DNA from: Linepithema humile
Lineage: Eukaryota > Arthropoda > Insecta > Hymenoptera > Formicidae
Length of the DNA: 64,000 bases
NCBI RefSeq assembly: GCF_040581485.1
Contig: NC_090130.1
Location: 17,611,656 to 17,675,655, forward strand
Reading direction: 5' to 3'
The stretch's first letter is position 1; each line of letters starts with the position of its first letter. The position numbers and the translations under genes were made by a program. Below are positions 22,690-33,720 of this stretch, piece by piece. The notes under the pieces are model-generated. The model worked only from the letters and a program-made list of their open reading frames with translations, was not told the DNA's origin and did no database searches.

Positions 22690-24439
22690 TTTTGCTTTTA
22701 TTGAATATCGAGCTTGAATAATATATCAGCAAGTATGCGTGTAATAAGAAATTTGAACTGCGCTATCCAAAGAGACAATTCTACAAATTTTCGTACGGCA
22801 TCAACAGTACGTCCGAGACGATTGTTATTTCTTCTTATATTATATAAATCGTTACCATCGTCCGACACAATAAACGGTGTGATTTGGAGCAAAACGCGGC
22901 AGACTTTTGTGCCAATTTTCAGTATACCGATTTATGCCATAATGCAACAAGAACGATTTAGACATAGTCGAGAGCTGGAAACTTACAATTTCCAACTGCA
23001 GAACTTGACTTTAACTTCTTACCAGGTACATTTTTAAAAATTGCAGTTATTTTTTTATATACTTTGCACCTGCAAACAAATTTCTCACTACAAATTGATT
23101 AGATATTAATCGTTAATTAATAAATCACGATTTGTACACAGAAACTTGTATATTAAAAAATTTGATCATAGAATATTTATTATATATTGAAACTGTGTAA
23201 AATTTTTGTCTCTGAAGAGACTACACCCATACAGCACACAAAGATTGCATACACATTGCATCAATCTTTCATCGCAATGTTGCAATATTGCAAATTCACT
23301 GCAAAATGTTATTGCATCATTGCTGTGGGATTGCAGCAACGTTAAAATGTCCGCTTTTAGGAAGATTGTAACGAAATATTACAGTAATATTGCAATGTAA
23401 TGAATTTGCAATAATGCATTGTTATTGCAATTTTAGAATAATGTTGCATATATTTTTATTTATTCGGACATTTATCTGTCCAATTTTTGAACAATTAGTT
23501 CAATATCTGAATTCCCTGTGTTGAGGTCGTATCAGAAAAATTAAACTGATAAAAATAATTACTATGTCTTTAATCTTACTAGCCACTCTTTGCAAGTTTC
23601 ATATAATCATCATGACTAAAACTTAAATACAAGATAGATTTTGCAACGCGCGTTGCATAGCGGTAAACGAACGAACTAGCGATTACCGAATATTGCTATT
23701 GCAATGTTGTTGGAATGTTGCTGTCACAATCTCATGAAATATTACAATTACAGATTGCAATAATGTCTCAACAATATTACATTGCAACTTGCAAGATTGT
23801 AACATTGCTGCAATGTAATTGCAATGCTCTGTGCTGTATGAGCAGCTTTTATTTCTTATAACACTTGTATAACCTACGTCTTCAAAAACAAAATTGAAAA
23901 CATCTCTGAGAAAAGATAATTTGATGACTAAGTATGAGCTAATGCATCATGTTTTTAACTTAAACTGAAAATCCCCAATGATTACAAAAGCAATTGCCAC
24001 AATAACGTAAAGAATATCTATCTATGCTTAAAGAAAAATTAATGGACATAACTTACAAAATAATAATGTATTAAAGTGTTGTGTGAACGTGTTCCCAGCG
24101 CCATCTATGCGCAAGATATGAGTCAGTAGGGACCGCCGGGGTTAGGCGGGAAGGGCCCGGGATTGCGTGTTGGAACACGGTCGCAGGACACTGCAAGAGA
24201 TACACAGAAATATTGTCTACGTGATTATTACGAGTACCAAGGACCTACACGGCACAAGGACGTACACGACGATAACAATACATAAAGAATATAAATTAAT
24301 ACTAAAGAGATTGCATGATAATTTTATCGATTACGTATTACAGGAACTGCATTTTTTTACTTTCCACGCCAACAATACAAAGCTTTCAGGACTTTGCGGT
24401 GAAATATGGAATTTACTTTCCAAAACGCTGAACTTTACG
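22690..24439 (+). pseudogene. Possible N-terminal exons of an ionotropic receptor (IR copy 4)
   Basis: Two open blocks suggest exons. Block about 22714-23026 (RNLNCAIQRDNSTNF, then SREL and NFQLQNLTL) ends at a CAG/GTACAT donor and resembles the divergent N-terminal part of insect IRs; no ATG is certain. Block about 24170-24439 ends GLCGEIWNLLSKTLNFT followed by a GTAAGA donor, and that motif matches IR copy 2. Between them sits the ATTGCA-rich element. No later exons follow: the 16-kb retroelement inserts 525 bases downstream and a different gene lies beyond it. The family assignment rests on the second block. Confidence 0.45.
23228..23840. mobile_element. MITE-like element packed with ATTGCA words
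   Basis: The ends are inverted copies: CATACAGCAC at 23228 and GTGCTGTATG ending at 23840, with a less exact extension inwards (AAGATTGCA against TGCAATGCTC). The interior is full of ATTGCA, TTGCAA and GCAATATTGC words on both strands. Related shorter copies start at about 24474 and 55444. No ORF and no convincing target duplication were found, so the superfamily is unknown. Confidence 0.55.
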
Positions 24440-24473
24440 TAAGATTGCATAGATCACATCATGGAAACAGACC

Positions 24474-24560
24474 CATACAGCAAAGAAACTTGCAGTTTCA
24501 TTCCAGGAACGTTGCAATATTGCAGATTGCACGGTAATATTTCTGCAACATTACAATGTA
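24474..24560. repeat. Truncated copy of the ATTGCA-rich element
   Basis: Begins CATACAGCAAAGAAACTTGC and shows GTTGCAATATTGCAGATTGC; only the left end is recognisable. Confidence 0.45.
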
Positions 24561-24964
24561 ATGTATATATACATATATTTCGGCGTAAGATAGCAGCAAG
24601 ATTGTAAAAATCTTGCAGAGACACACATTATAAAATAAAATTGCGCGCATAATTATTTTTATTATATTCGCTATTTCAAGTGACGTAACAATCATTATAT
24701 TTTGAGAAATAAACTTATTTGTCAGATTTGGAAAAATATACATCCACGTATATAATTGTTAACTTATTATTTTTCAGTAATTGCGGTACCGCAGTATTCC
24801 TAAATACATCAGACATTGGCTGGCGCTGTTGTACATGCGCGCCGCGCCGCGTAGAAAAGGATTTCACAATTCCGCCTGCATGATCAGATTATCAGATAAT
24901 CACGTTGTTGCCGGTTACTGCAAATGTGCTGCGAGTATGTGTTTTGTTGATCTCATTTAGTTAT
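24561..24964. other. AT-rich flank left of the 16-kb element
   Basis: An acceptor-like stretch (TTATTTTTCAG near 24777) and a GC-rich patch near 24830 are present, but no exon is recognised. Confidence 0.35.
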
Positions 24965-25907
24965 TGTTACGTCCTGATCAGACTACACGATTCTTTTCTT
25001 TTCATTAAATACCAGACCTAGTAAACGCGGAACCAACAAAACTCTTAAGAAATATTATAACGCCAGAGCTGTTTTTCTCATGAGACACCAGGAGCTCGAA
25101 TCTTCTCACGGAGAAAAATAGCATGGATATTTCAAAATACTTTGGCCGCTCAGCGTGCCTATCGTCGCCAGAAAAACCGTAAAAGTCAAAACTTCGCGGT
25201 AGCTGGAGTCCTTAACCGACTCCAGACGGTTAGAGTAAGAGATAAAAAGAAAAAACTGGCACCAACTAGTCATACTCTTGGATTCCACCTACGGGAACTC
25301 TAGCTAGTAGATAGGGTTTTACCGAGTAACGATCGGGGAATGACCGCAGTCGCATGCCGAGAAGGCGCGACACCTGATACGGCGCACGTGTTTAGTAGGT
25401 CTGAGAAACCGAGATGCATTAGTCGCACTCTCCACGCGACACCAAGGGCACGCGACAGTCGTAAACTGTCAAATTTATTAGATCAGTGACCCAAGGCTTT
25501 GCGAACTTATATACCGATTCTTAACCACCCAATCCGAAAGCCGAGAATCGGGGCAAGCACTTCTATAGACCACCCATCATTCCATCGTATGGTCTAAAGA
25601 CTACGCCCACCCAGATCTTAAGACACTGAGATGCACCCCACCTATACTAATTAACACCAACCGGGTTACGCCACCTCAAAAACCTACCCCCATCATATAT
25701 GGACCCGAAACGACGCTATTCCTTATTCGTTAGGGCCTCTTTCTTCCTATCTCATTTCAAGTAACCTAGTCATCTAAACCCAATCCTATTAGCTAAAAAT
25801 GACGCCATCCTCCCCCACATTAAAAATTTTCTCGCAAGACTAATTCCTATTCGATCCCCGCTCCAAAAACCTAAGATTTTCCAAAGGGATCTACCCCAAA
25901 GAAAAAG

Positions 25908-25915
25908 TATAAAAA
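25908..25915 (+). promoter_or_regulatory. TATA box in the 5' LTR
   Basis: TATAAAAA in an otherwise GC-moderate stretch; the same string is at 39630-39637 in the 3' LTR. Confidence 0.6.
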
Positions 25916-26231
25916 CCCGTGTTCTGGTGGCTCCGGACACAATCACACACAGTTTTTCAAGCAGTTTTGCGCAGTTATTCCGTTTAGCTCAAACAGTTTT
26001 TCGAGTAGTTCGGAGGCGCGAATCAAAGAGTAAAACCAGTTGATACTTTGTTGCGACCAAGTGGTGCATCTCAAGTAGAGGGCCCATCACCCTGACGACA
26101 CCATCCCGCAGCAGGGTGCCCACACGTTTACAAAAAAGGGGTCCGACGCTCATATAACACCTTCCCTCAACGGGGCGCCTGCTCAGAACCACCGAACATA
26201 GTCAACCCGATCCGAAACTATCCTGCAACGA

Positions 26232-26237
26232 GTAAGT
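26232..26237 (+). promoter_or_regulatory. Candidate major splice donor in the 5' LTR
   Basis: CAACGA followed by GTAAGT, a consensus donor downstream of the predicted start of transcription. It is suitably placed to splice the leader onto the env and Tudor acceptors. The same site in the 3' LTR starts at 39958. Confidence 0.5.
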
Positions 26238-26297
26238 CAGTTCATTCCTTTTTATTTTATTATTTCTTCTGTCCTCCCTCCGGAAAAATGAAACACT

Positions 26298-26330
<33 letters not shown>

Positions 26331-26745
26331 TTGTAAAGAATACACTAATAGAAATATAAAACACGTGTGAATAAGAGTTAAGTTTTGTATCCTAATTATA
26401 AATTCAATCAAATTAAAATGTTGTCTTTAGTAAATTAAACTTTTGTTCTTTTTCATTTAACCACACCCTCCTCGTTCGTCACCCCCTCACACCTTCCCTC
26501 TCAAATTGCGCACAAAGGTTCCGCCCCGGGTAATAGGGATTCAATTCCTTGACCCAAAAAGGGAACCACGAGCGGTTGACTTGTTGACGGAGTAAAAACG
26601 ACTCTTCCAGTCGCTGACCCGTCGCAAGTCCTAAACGTGCCGCTCGGCTCGTGCGGTCAGGTCCGTTTACGTCGATCGCCGAGCCCAACGAAAAAAAATT
26701 CTACATCTATCAGGACGTAACAGACTTGATAGAAAGAATAAAAAT

Positions 26746-26763
26746 TGGGGGCTCGTCCGGGAT
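26746..26763 (+). other. Primer-binding site, tRNA-Pro type
   Basis: TGGGGGCTCGTCCGGGAT, 18 bases complementary to the 3' end of tRNA-Pro, the primer also used by some vertebrate gammaretroviruses. It begins 23 bases after the LTR end rather than directly at it. Confidence 0.8.
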
Positions 26764-26790
26764 GAAAAGTGCAATTTTTGAGAGGTAGGA

Positions 26791-28391
26791 ATGACAACGA
26801 GGTCTAACTCCGATAAAGATAAAATAGAAGAACAATTTAATGCCGCAATAAAAAACAAAAAGAAAACTAAATCAGATACATTAGATACACTTCACACATC
26901 CACTCCAGCAGCCTCCTCCGCTCGCGTCCCTAAACGAATTAAATTCAACGCTAACGAACCTGAAATTGAAGCGTTTTTAGTGGAACCTAGTGCTCCCGAG
27001 TACGGTTCCGACGATTCTGGTGACGAGACTATTAGACCGTGTGGTGAGAACGAACACTTAAATTTTAAACTAAGTCCAAGTGACAGTAAAAGGGTGAAAA
27101 ATATGGCGCAAGGTAATCCGTTTGCTACCCTAAAATACGCGGTCGAAGCCGTTCCATTTTTCGACGGAAAAAATATCCCATTAAATTATTTTATCGAAGG
27201 ATGCGAAGAGGCAAAGTCTATGTTGCCCCATGAAGCAGAGCCTCAATTTACTAAAATTTTACGAACGCGAATAAAGTAGGCGAGGCGCGACGAACAATTA
27301 GAGATCAAGATTTCGAAACAGTAGCTCAGTTAACTAAATATCTAAAACAAATTTACGGCGGATCTAAAAATGTGTATCAGTTACAGGGAGAATTAGGAAA
27401 CGTATATCAAAAGAATGACGAGGATGTCGTCACTTATGCTAATCGTGTAAAACTCTTAGGAAAACAGATACGAGAAGCCTATCGTAGTTCAGAACACGCG
27501 TTAACAGATCACGACGTGCGAGCATCTTTAGAAAAAGACATGTGTAAATGTTTCATCCGAGGCCTAAAACCCGAAATCGAGCAGAGGATCGCTCGAAACT
27601 TAGACGTACAGGCGACTGTAACAGATGCCCTACGGATAGAAAGAGAGCTTCGTGCTATTACAGATTTACGACATGGACCTGCTAACTCCGACCGAAATAA
27701 TGTACAGGAAAATCGTTCCAGAATTTGTCAAATTTGCTTTAAAATTGGCCACTCAGCAGCTAATTGTAGAAAACTTATGCAAATGGCAGACTCTTTTAAA
27801 CAAAATAATTTAGGCACTGAAATCCTAATTTGCCAGATTTGCAAAAAACGCGGACATAGTGCAGAAAAGTGTCGATTACGTGATCCTCAAGCTCAACGAT
27901 CAATAAATATGGTGCAGGAAAATACCATAAAATGTCAATTATGTTTTAAACCGGGTCATAATGCAAAAAATTGCCGCCTAAATAATTCTAATAACCAAAT
28001 AAGTAATTTTAACAATAAGATCTCCATAATTTGCCAGTGGTGCGACCGACCGGGCCATTCTGCCAATAATTGTTGGAAAAAACAAAACGAGCAAACAAAT
28101 CTTAATAATCAAAACAGAATTATCTGTCAAATTTGTAATAACTTGGGCCATACAGCTAAAAACTGCCGTTCAAATCCTAATCAACCAGCAAATTCTGCTG
28201 ATGGAACGTTTTGCCGTTATTGTAAAGAAAACGGGCACCTAATTGAAAATTGTCAATTGCGCATTGCAAGTAATAATCGTAAAAGAGAGGAAACACGGGA
28301 AATGGGAACGGCCCCTCGAAATCGGGCGTACCGCAGGGGTCCGACCAGACCTTACGCCCGTCGACCTCACAGAAAAATGCGTAAAAAGTGA
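26791..28391 (+). pseudogene. gag: gag of the 16-kb element, frameshifted, six zinc knuckles
   Basis: Gag builds the particle and binds the RNA genome. The frame from the ATG at 26791 runs to 27279 (PFATLKYAVEAVPFFDGKNI, the gypsy capsid start); the capsid continues from about 27276 in the next frame (VGEARRTIRDQDFETVAQL) to 28391, so one base appears lost. The C-terminal part carries six CX2CX4HX4C zinc knuckles: CQICFKIGHSAANC, CQICKKRGHSAEKC, CQLCFKPGHNAKNC, CQWCDRPGHSANNC, CQICNNLGHTAKNC and CRYCKENGHLIENC, followed by an Arg-rich end. One or two knuckles is usual for the group. A second possible donor (AGAG/GTAGGA) is 6 bases before the ATG. Confidence 0.85.
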
Positions 28392-31300
28392 CCCTTCGGA
28401 AATTCGGCCCGTAACTGTAAATCTTAACAAACAGAGTCGCGTACCTACTGTCCAAATAAAAATTAACGAAATGATTTTGCCCATAACTTTTATGCTAGAC
28501 ACAGGTTCCGGTCCTAACATAATTAAGGAAAATTTTGTGCCTCAAAATTTAAATATTAATTATAATAAAGTTTTACAGTTAAATGGTATAAATAATTACC
28601 CCGTTTATACACTCGGAGAAATCGCTCTTACTCTTTTCGGCGAGTCAGTAAAATTCCACATAGTAGCCGATGACTTTCCGATTACGCAATCAGGAATATT
28701 AGGAAACGATTTCTTTAAACAAACAGCTTCAACTATCGATTACGCACACGAACGACTAAACGTTTTTGGAAACTGCGTGACATTTTCTTCTCCAGAAACT
28801 ATCGTAGCATCACCCAGATCAGAATCCTTGTTTTACGTGAGAATAAAAAATCCAGAAATAAAAGTAGGTTATTTACCAAAAATCAAATTAGCGCACGGAA
28901 TATATTTGGGAGATACTATCGTGGAAAACGTGTCGGGAAAAGCTTATTTGAATGTCATAAGCACTTTGGACGAAGAAGTTGAAATTCGAGTGCCTACCCT
29001 TCGACTCAGGCCCCTGAGTGAACTGCTCGACGACCATAAAATTGATCTTAACCAGGATAGTTTAAGGAAAACGCAAGAGACGACGATACAACCTGAAAGC
29101 GACGAAACTCTTAAGATGCAAAATGAATTTAACAACGATGAACTCGACGATAGAGACATTAATAACGTTAACATTATTAATAATAATGAAAAATTCGAAG
29201 ATGGTAGTAAAAATAAAACTAAGATCAAAGTAAACAAAAATGATGACGTGTCAAATAATAAAATTAAAAGGGAAATTAAAAATAAAGATAAAATTGAAGA
29301 TAAAGATAAAATTAAAAATAACGTTGAAAATAAGAATGATCCTGAAAGTAGAGAGGGAAGTTGTCAAGTCCCTCCAAAATTATTGAACAATTCTAAAAAC
29401 GGGGAGGAAAGCCGTCAAACCTCGTTAAAAGAAATGAGTGACTCTACATCCTTTGAAGGGAAAAGTTTCTGTACTTTTCCGAATCATCAAATCATTCCCG
29501 GAGGGGGAAGTTACCAAACCTCTCCAGACCCCGTCGGTTGCGAAGAGGGAAGTTACCAAACCTCGCTACGCAATTCGACACAATCTTCTTTTAAAAATAT
29601 AAAAGGGAGAAGTTTTCTATCCTCCCTAAAAAATATAAAATTTCCAAAGGTTGGATCACTCCCGAAAATTAATGGAAAAGAAAATCAGGATACATATGTA
29701 ACAATTGAAGAGCTACTGGATAAAATCCAACATTTTAATAAAAAAATGACGATTAATGACAGTATTAAGAGTAAAAATAAACCATCTTCGAAAATTTTGG
29801 CGTTATCAAAAATTAAGACTCAGGAAATGATAGATAAATTTATGCGAAAGAGGAAATCTAAACATAAACATGAAAATGTGAAAAAATTAGTAAAAGATTG
29901 CATGGAGAAGTTAACTCCGCGTGAAAATCTAAGTCAAGACGCTGTTAACACTCCAGTCCGTAGCAAGTGTCTAGTAGTAGCAGAAAAATCTGGAAAGGAT
30001 CGTCTTACAGAAATCGTCGACCTACTACGTTTGGAACACTTAAACGCACGAGAAAAAGAAGGCATAATAAGGCTTATTACACAGAGTCAAGACCGATTTC
30101 ACATACCTGGAGAAAATTTAACTGCCACTCAAATATTACAACATCAAATTTCAACAACGGATGATCGACCGATAAACACGAGGCAATATAGATTTCCGCA
30201 ATCTCATAAGGAAGAGATAAATAAACAAGTAGAAGAACTGCTGACAGGAGGTATAGTTAAACCTTCGCAATCACCGTATAATACACCCATATGGATAGTA
30301 CCCAAAAAGGAAGACTCGAAAGGAAATAAACGCTGGAGAATGGTTTTAGATTTTCGAGCTTTAAACGATAAAACAATCGGAGATGCTTATCCATTACCGA
30401 ATATTGTCGATATTCTTGATCAATTAGGAGGAGCGCAATACTTCTCCGTATGTGATTTAGCTTCCGGATTTCATCAAATAAAAATGGATCCTGCAGATGG
30501 CCATAAAACTGCTTTCACCACTCCTTTTGGACATTATGAATTCGATAGAATGCCTTTTGGATTAAAAAATGCACCTGCTACTTTTCAACGTTTAATGGAT
30601 CTAGTATTATCAGGACTACAAGGCCAGGAATTATTTGTTTATATGGACGACATCGTTATTTACGCCGCCTCATTGGAAGAACACGAAAGGAAATACAATT
30701 TATTAATTGAAAGGCTTCGAAAGGCCAATTTAAAATTACAACCGGACAAATGTGAATTCTTAAAAACAGAAGTAACTTATCTAGGGCATATAATTAGTAA
30801 AAATGGAGTTAAACCTGATCCTAAGAAGTTAGAAGCAGTAAAATTATTTCCTAGGCCCAAAACACCAAAAAACATTAAACAATTTTTAGGACTCGCTGGA
30901 TATTATAGACGATTTATACCGAATTTTTCAAAACTGGCAAAACCATTAACTAATTTGTTAAAAAACGATACACGATTTGAATGGACGATTACTCAAGAAG
31001 AATCTTTCGAAATATTGAAACAATTATTATGTAAAGAGCCCGTATTGCAATATCCTGATTTTTCAAAACCATTTATTTTAACAACGGATGCTTCTGGGAT
31101 AGCAGTAGGAGGAATATTATCGCAAGGAGAAATAAATAAGGATCGTCCAGTGGCCTATGCATCTCGTACTTTAACAGATAACGAACTGAAATACGATACA
31201 TATGAAAAGGAAGCATTAGCAATAGTTTATTGCGTTAAACATTTTCGACCATACTTATACGAACGAAAATTCACACTGGTAACCGATCACAAGCCTTTAA

Positions 31301-32550
31301 TGTGGTTTAAGAATGCTCAAGATGCGAACATGAGAATATTACGATGGAGACTAAAATTAGCGGAATACGATTATGAAGTGGAATATAAAGCAGGTAAAAT
31401 GAATATAAACGCAGATGCATTATCACGAAATCCTATAAACCTTGAAGAAGTCGATTGTAAACCAGTTAGAAAGGGCAGACAGAAACAAAAAATCTCTAAA
31501 GATGCTAAAACAACCTTAAAAACGCAAAGAGAATTTGACGAAGAAGAAGATAATTATAAATTGTATCTCTCCGATTCTTTAGAGGAAGATGATAATTACG
31601 AACTACGCCTCTCTGACACTGAAGAAAATGATAATTACAAATCGCATCTTTCTGATAGCGAGGAAGAAAATTACGAATTACATTTTTCCGACACCGAAGA
31701 AAACGAAAATGCAATTAAAAATAATACAGACTCGATACCATTTACCCAAGAAGAATTAGATGAACCAAATCAACAAATAATAGAGAGAGCATTAATTCAC
31801 AGTCCACCTACACATGACAAAATACTAACAAGAAGTCGGACAGCACGACGTCGAATTACCGATCAAGATGATTTAATAAAAGAGCAAATAGACGATAACA
31901 TTATATTGTTAGACGATAGAAATGATCCGCCTGATAAAGAAAACAGTGATGAAGACGAGGAACAAGAAAATATAGACAATAACCAAGAGATCAATATCAA
32001 AAATTATAGTAAACCCACTATTAATAATCAGCAAATAATAAAAAATAATATAATTGAATCTCGCGATCTATTATTCTTACGTAAAGACAACATAGCATAT
32101 TTTGTTGATACAAACGGTAAACCTTTAGATTCCGGTTCGCAAAAGTTATTCGAACGAAACAAACTTCCAAATTTAAATAATCTTATGTTAAATCAACCTA
32201 AAACCATTAAAGTAAAAAATTATTATCATATAATATTGCCGATAAGCGAAGAACAACGAGAAGGCCCAACATTAACTTTATCTCGAATCATAACCGCTTT
32301 AAATAACTTAAAAGAAACTGTTGAAAATTTAAAAATTGAAACACTTAGTATTGCTAAAACGGATTTTATTAACAATGTACCGTGGAACAATGTCAAAAAT
32401 CAGCTACAATTAATATTCCTTGACGCACCAATTAAATTAATTATTTGCAATGGATTAGTTAAATATCCACCTAGAGATCTACGACCAATAATAATAGGAG
32501 AAACGCACTGTTTACCCACTGGGGGACATCGCGGAGTAACTAACGTATAA
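28243..32550 (+). CDS. pol: pol of the 16-kb element: protease, reverse transcriptase, RNase H
   Basis: The frame has no ATG at its start and overlaps the end of gag by 149 bases in another phase, so it is probably made by ribosomal frameshifting. The aspartic protease motif LDTGS is near residue 85. A linker of about 450 residues, rich in Lys, Asn, Asp and Glu, follows, with short repeats such as EGSYQTS. Reverse transcriptase: RWRMVLDFRALNDKTIGD, FSVCDLASGFHQIKMD, and YMDD at about residue 800. RNase H: LTTDASGIAVGGILSQG and AYASRTLTDNELKYDTYEKE. After NADALSRNP comes a second acidic linker with four repeats of the type DNYELRLSDTEE. The frame ends in the integrase zinc-finger region (GETHCLPTGGHRGVTN), where a one-base shift separates the rest of integrase. 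Confidence 0.88.
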   Translation: MKIVNCALQVIIVKERKHGKWERPLEIGRTAGVRPDLTPVDLTEKCVKSDPSEIRPVTVNLNKQSRVPTVQIKINEMILPITFMLDTGSGPNIIKENFVPQNLNINYNKVLQLNGINNYPVYTLGEIALTLFGESVKFHIVADDFPITQSGILGNDFFKQTASTIDYAHERLNVFGNCVTFSSPETIVASPRSESLFYVRIKNPEIKVGYLPKIKLAHGIYLGDTIVENVSGKAYLNVISTLDEEVEIRVPTLRLRPLSELLDDHKIDLNQDSLRKTQETTIQPESDETLKMQNEFNNDELDDRDINNVNIINNNEKFEDGSKNKTKIKVNKNDDVSNNKIKREIKNKDKIEDKDKIKNNVENKNDPESREGSCQVPPKLLNNSKNGEESRQTSLKEMSDSTSFEGKSFCTFPNHQIIPGGGSYQTSPDPVGCEEGSYQTSLRNSTQSSFKNIKGRSFLSSLKNIKFPKVGSLPKINGKENQDTYVTIEELLDKIQHFNKKMTINDSIKSKNKPSSKILALSKIKTQEMIDKFMRKRKSKHKHENVKKLVKDCMEKLTPRENLSQDAVNTPVRSKCLVVAEKSGKDRLTEIVDLLRLEHLNAREKEGIIRLITQSQDRFHIPGENLTATQILQHQISTTDDRPINTRQYRFPQSHKEEINKQVEELLTGGIVKPSQSPYNTPIWIVPKKEDSKGNKRWRMVLDFRALNDKTIGDAYPLPNIVDILDQLGGAQYFSVCDLASGFHQIKMDPADGHKTAFTTPFGHYEFDRMPFGLKNAPATFQRLMDLVLSGLQGQELFVYMDDIVIYAASLEEHERKYNLLIERLRKANLKLQPDKCEFLKTEVTYLGHIISKNGVKPDPKKLEAVKLFPRPKTPKNIKQFLGLAGYYRRFIPNFSKLAKPLTNLLKNDTRFEWTITQEESFEILKQLLCKEPVLQYPDFSKPFILTTDASGIAVGGILSQGEINKDRPVAYASRTLTDNELKYDTYEKEALAIVYCVKHFRPYLYERKFTLVTDHKPLMWFKNAQDANMRILRWRLKLAEYDYEVEYKAGKMNINADALSRNPINLEEVDCKPVRKGRQKQKISKDAKTTLKTQREFDEEEDNYKLYLSDSLEEDDNYELRLSDTEENDNYKSHLSDSEEENYELHFSDTEENENAIKNNTDSIPFTQEELDEPNQQIIERALIHSPPTHDKILTRSRTARRRITDQDDLIKEQIDDNIILLDDRNDPPDKENSDEDEEQENIDNNQEINIKNYSKPTINNQQIIKNNIIESRDLLFLRKDNIAYFVDTNGKPLDSGSQKLFERNKLPNLNNLMLNQPKTIKVKNYYHIILPISEEQREGPTLTLSRIITALNNLKETVENLKIETLSIAKTDFINNVPWNNVKNQLQLIFLDAPIKLIICNGLVKYPPRDLRPIIIGETHCLPTGGHRGVTNV

Positions 32551-33529
32551 TAGAATCAAACATAATTATTACTGGGAAAATTTAAAAATAGATGTACAGC
32601 GTTTTATCCAACAATGTTTACATTGCCAATTAAAGAAACTAGTTCGCGTAAAAACCAAACAACCTATGATAATTACCGATACACCCGGATCATCTTTCGA
32701 TAAGGTCGCCATGGATATCGTAGGACCTTTGCCTAAAACCGAACGTGGCAATGAATATATCTTAACTCTACAAGACCAACTCACTAAATTTAGCATGGGA
32801 ATACCGTTATCCGACCAAACTGCCGAAACGGTAGCCGAAGCTTTCGTCGATCGATTTATTTGTGTATTCGGTTCTCCGAAAGCAATTTTAACAGACCAGG
32901 GTAGAAATTTTATCAGTGACTTAATGAAAAAGGTAGCTAAAATATTTAAAATTCGTAAATTCCGTACAACCGCATTCCATCCTCAATCAAACGGCTCATT
33001 AGAAAGATCACATCACGCATTAGGAGAATATTTAAAGCAATATGCAAGAGAACAAAAACAGTGGGATAGATGGATAAGTCTCGCGATGTATAATTATAAC
33101 ACTAGTGTACATGAAGCAACTAAACACACGCCTTACGAATTAATCTTCGGTAAAATAGCACGAATTCCGTCAAATGAACCTTTAGCATCTGGCGATAAAT
33201 TAGCAACTTACAACGAATATCTTGTAAATTTAGTTAGTCAACTCCACGCAATTCAGAAAAATGCCCGAGAAAACGTTGTCGAAGCAAAAATTAAATCGAA
33301 AAGACACTATGATAAAAAGATAAACCCACAAACATTCAAACTTGGTGATCAAGTCTTTTTATTAAAAGGCCCTAAACCTGGCAAATTTGGAGATCAATAC
33401 ACAGGACCCCATGAGGTCTTAGAAATATTGAATAGAAATAACGTAAGAATTAAAATAAAAAAGAACAGTCGCGTTGTACACCCTAATCGCCTACGAATCT
33501 CACACATCAAACCAACTCCTAATAATTAA
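32551..33529 (+). pseudogene. Integrase of the 16-kb element, frame-separated from pol
   Basis: The text continues in the next frame directly after the pol stop: the second half of the HHCC zinc finger (CLHCQLKK), then the D,D-35-E core with MDIVGP, LTDQGRNF and GSLERSHHAL, and a C-terminal GPY-like segment (KFGDQYTGPHEVLEI). An ATG exists at 32666, but it lies after the zinc finger, so translation from it would lack that domain. Integrase joins retroelement DNA to the host chromosome; this copy is split by a single-base frame change near 32545. All three catalytic acids remain. Confidence 0.85.
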
Positions 33530-33720
33530 GTAATTTTATTATTATTAATTAAAATAAGTAACTATAAAAAAAAATATATATAAATATATTTTACACAAAA
33601 AAAAATTTTATAAATAAATAAATGATAAATTGATTAGCAAATAAGGAAATAAGTAATAACAACAAGCTTGACAATTAAAGGTGCGCTATATTAATATACC
33701 TTAGACGTGCTAAATTTCAG
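33530..33720 (+). promoter_or_regulatory. Spacer with splice acceptor before env
   Basis: AT-rich spacer ending CTAAATTTCAG directly before the env ATG, with no base between the AG (33719-33720) and the ATG. This is the arrangement expected for a spliced env mRNA. Confidence 0.5.

Larger units (their letters stand above)
24965..26722 (+). repeat. 5' LTR of the 16-kb element
   Basis: 1758 bp. TATAAAAA at 25908-25915 is the likely TATA box, with transcription starting about 25-30 bases later. A candidate splice donor GTAAGT begins at 26232. A CA microsatellite follows at about 26296-26326. Compared with the 3' LTR, roughly 560 bp carrying the proline-rich ORF is missing between the donor and the CA repeat. 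Confidence 0.88.

Noticed and set aside
23224..23846. CRISPR-like or satellite array from repeated ATTGCA words
   Set aside because: No regular repeat-spacer period; the genome is eukaryotic and the block has inverted ends, so a MITE fits better.
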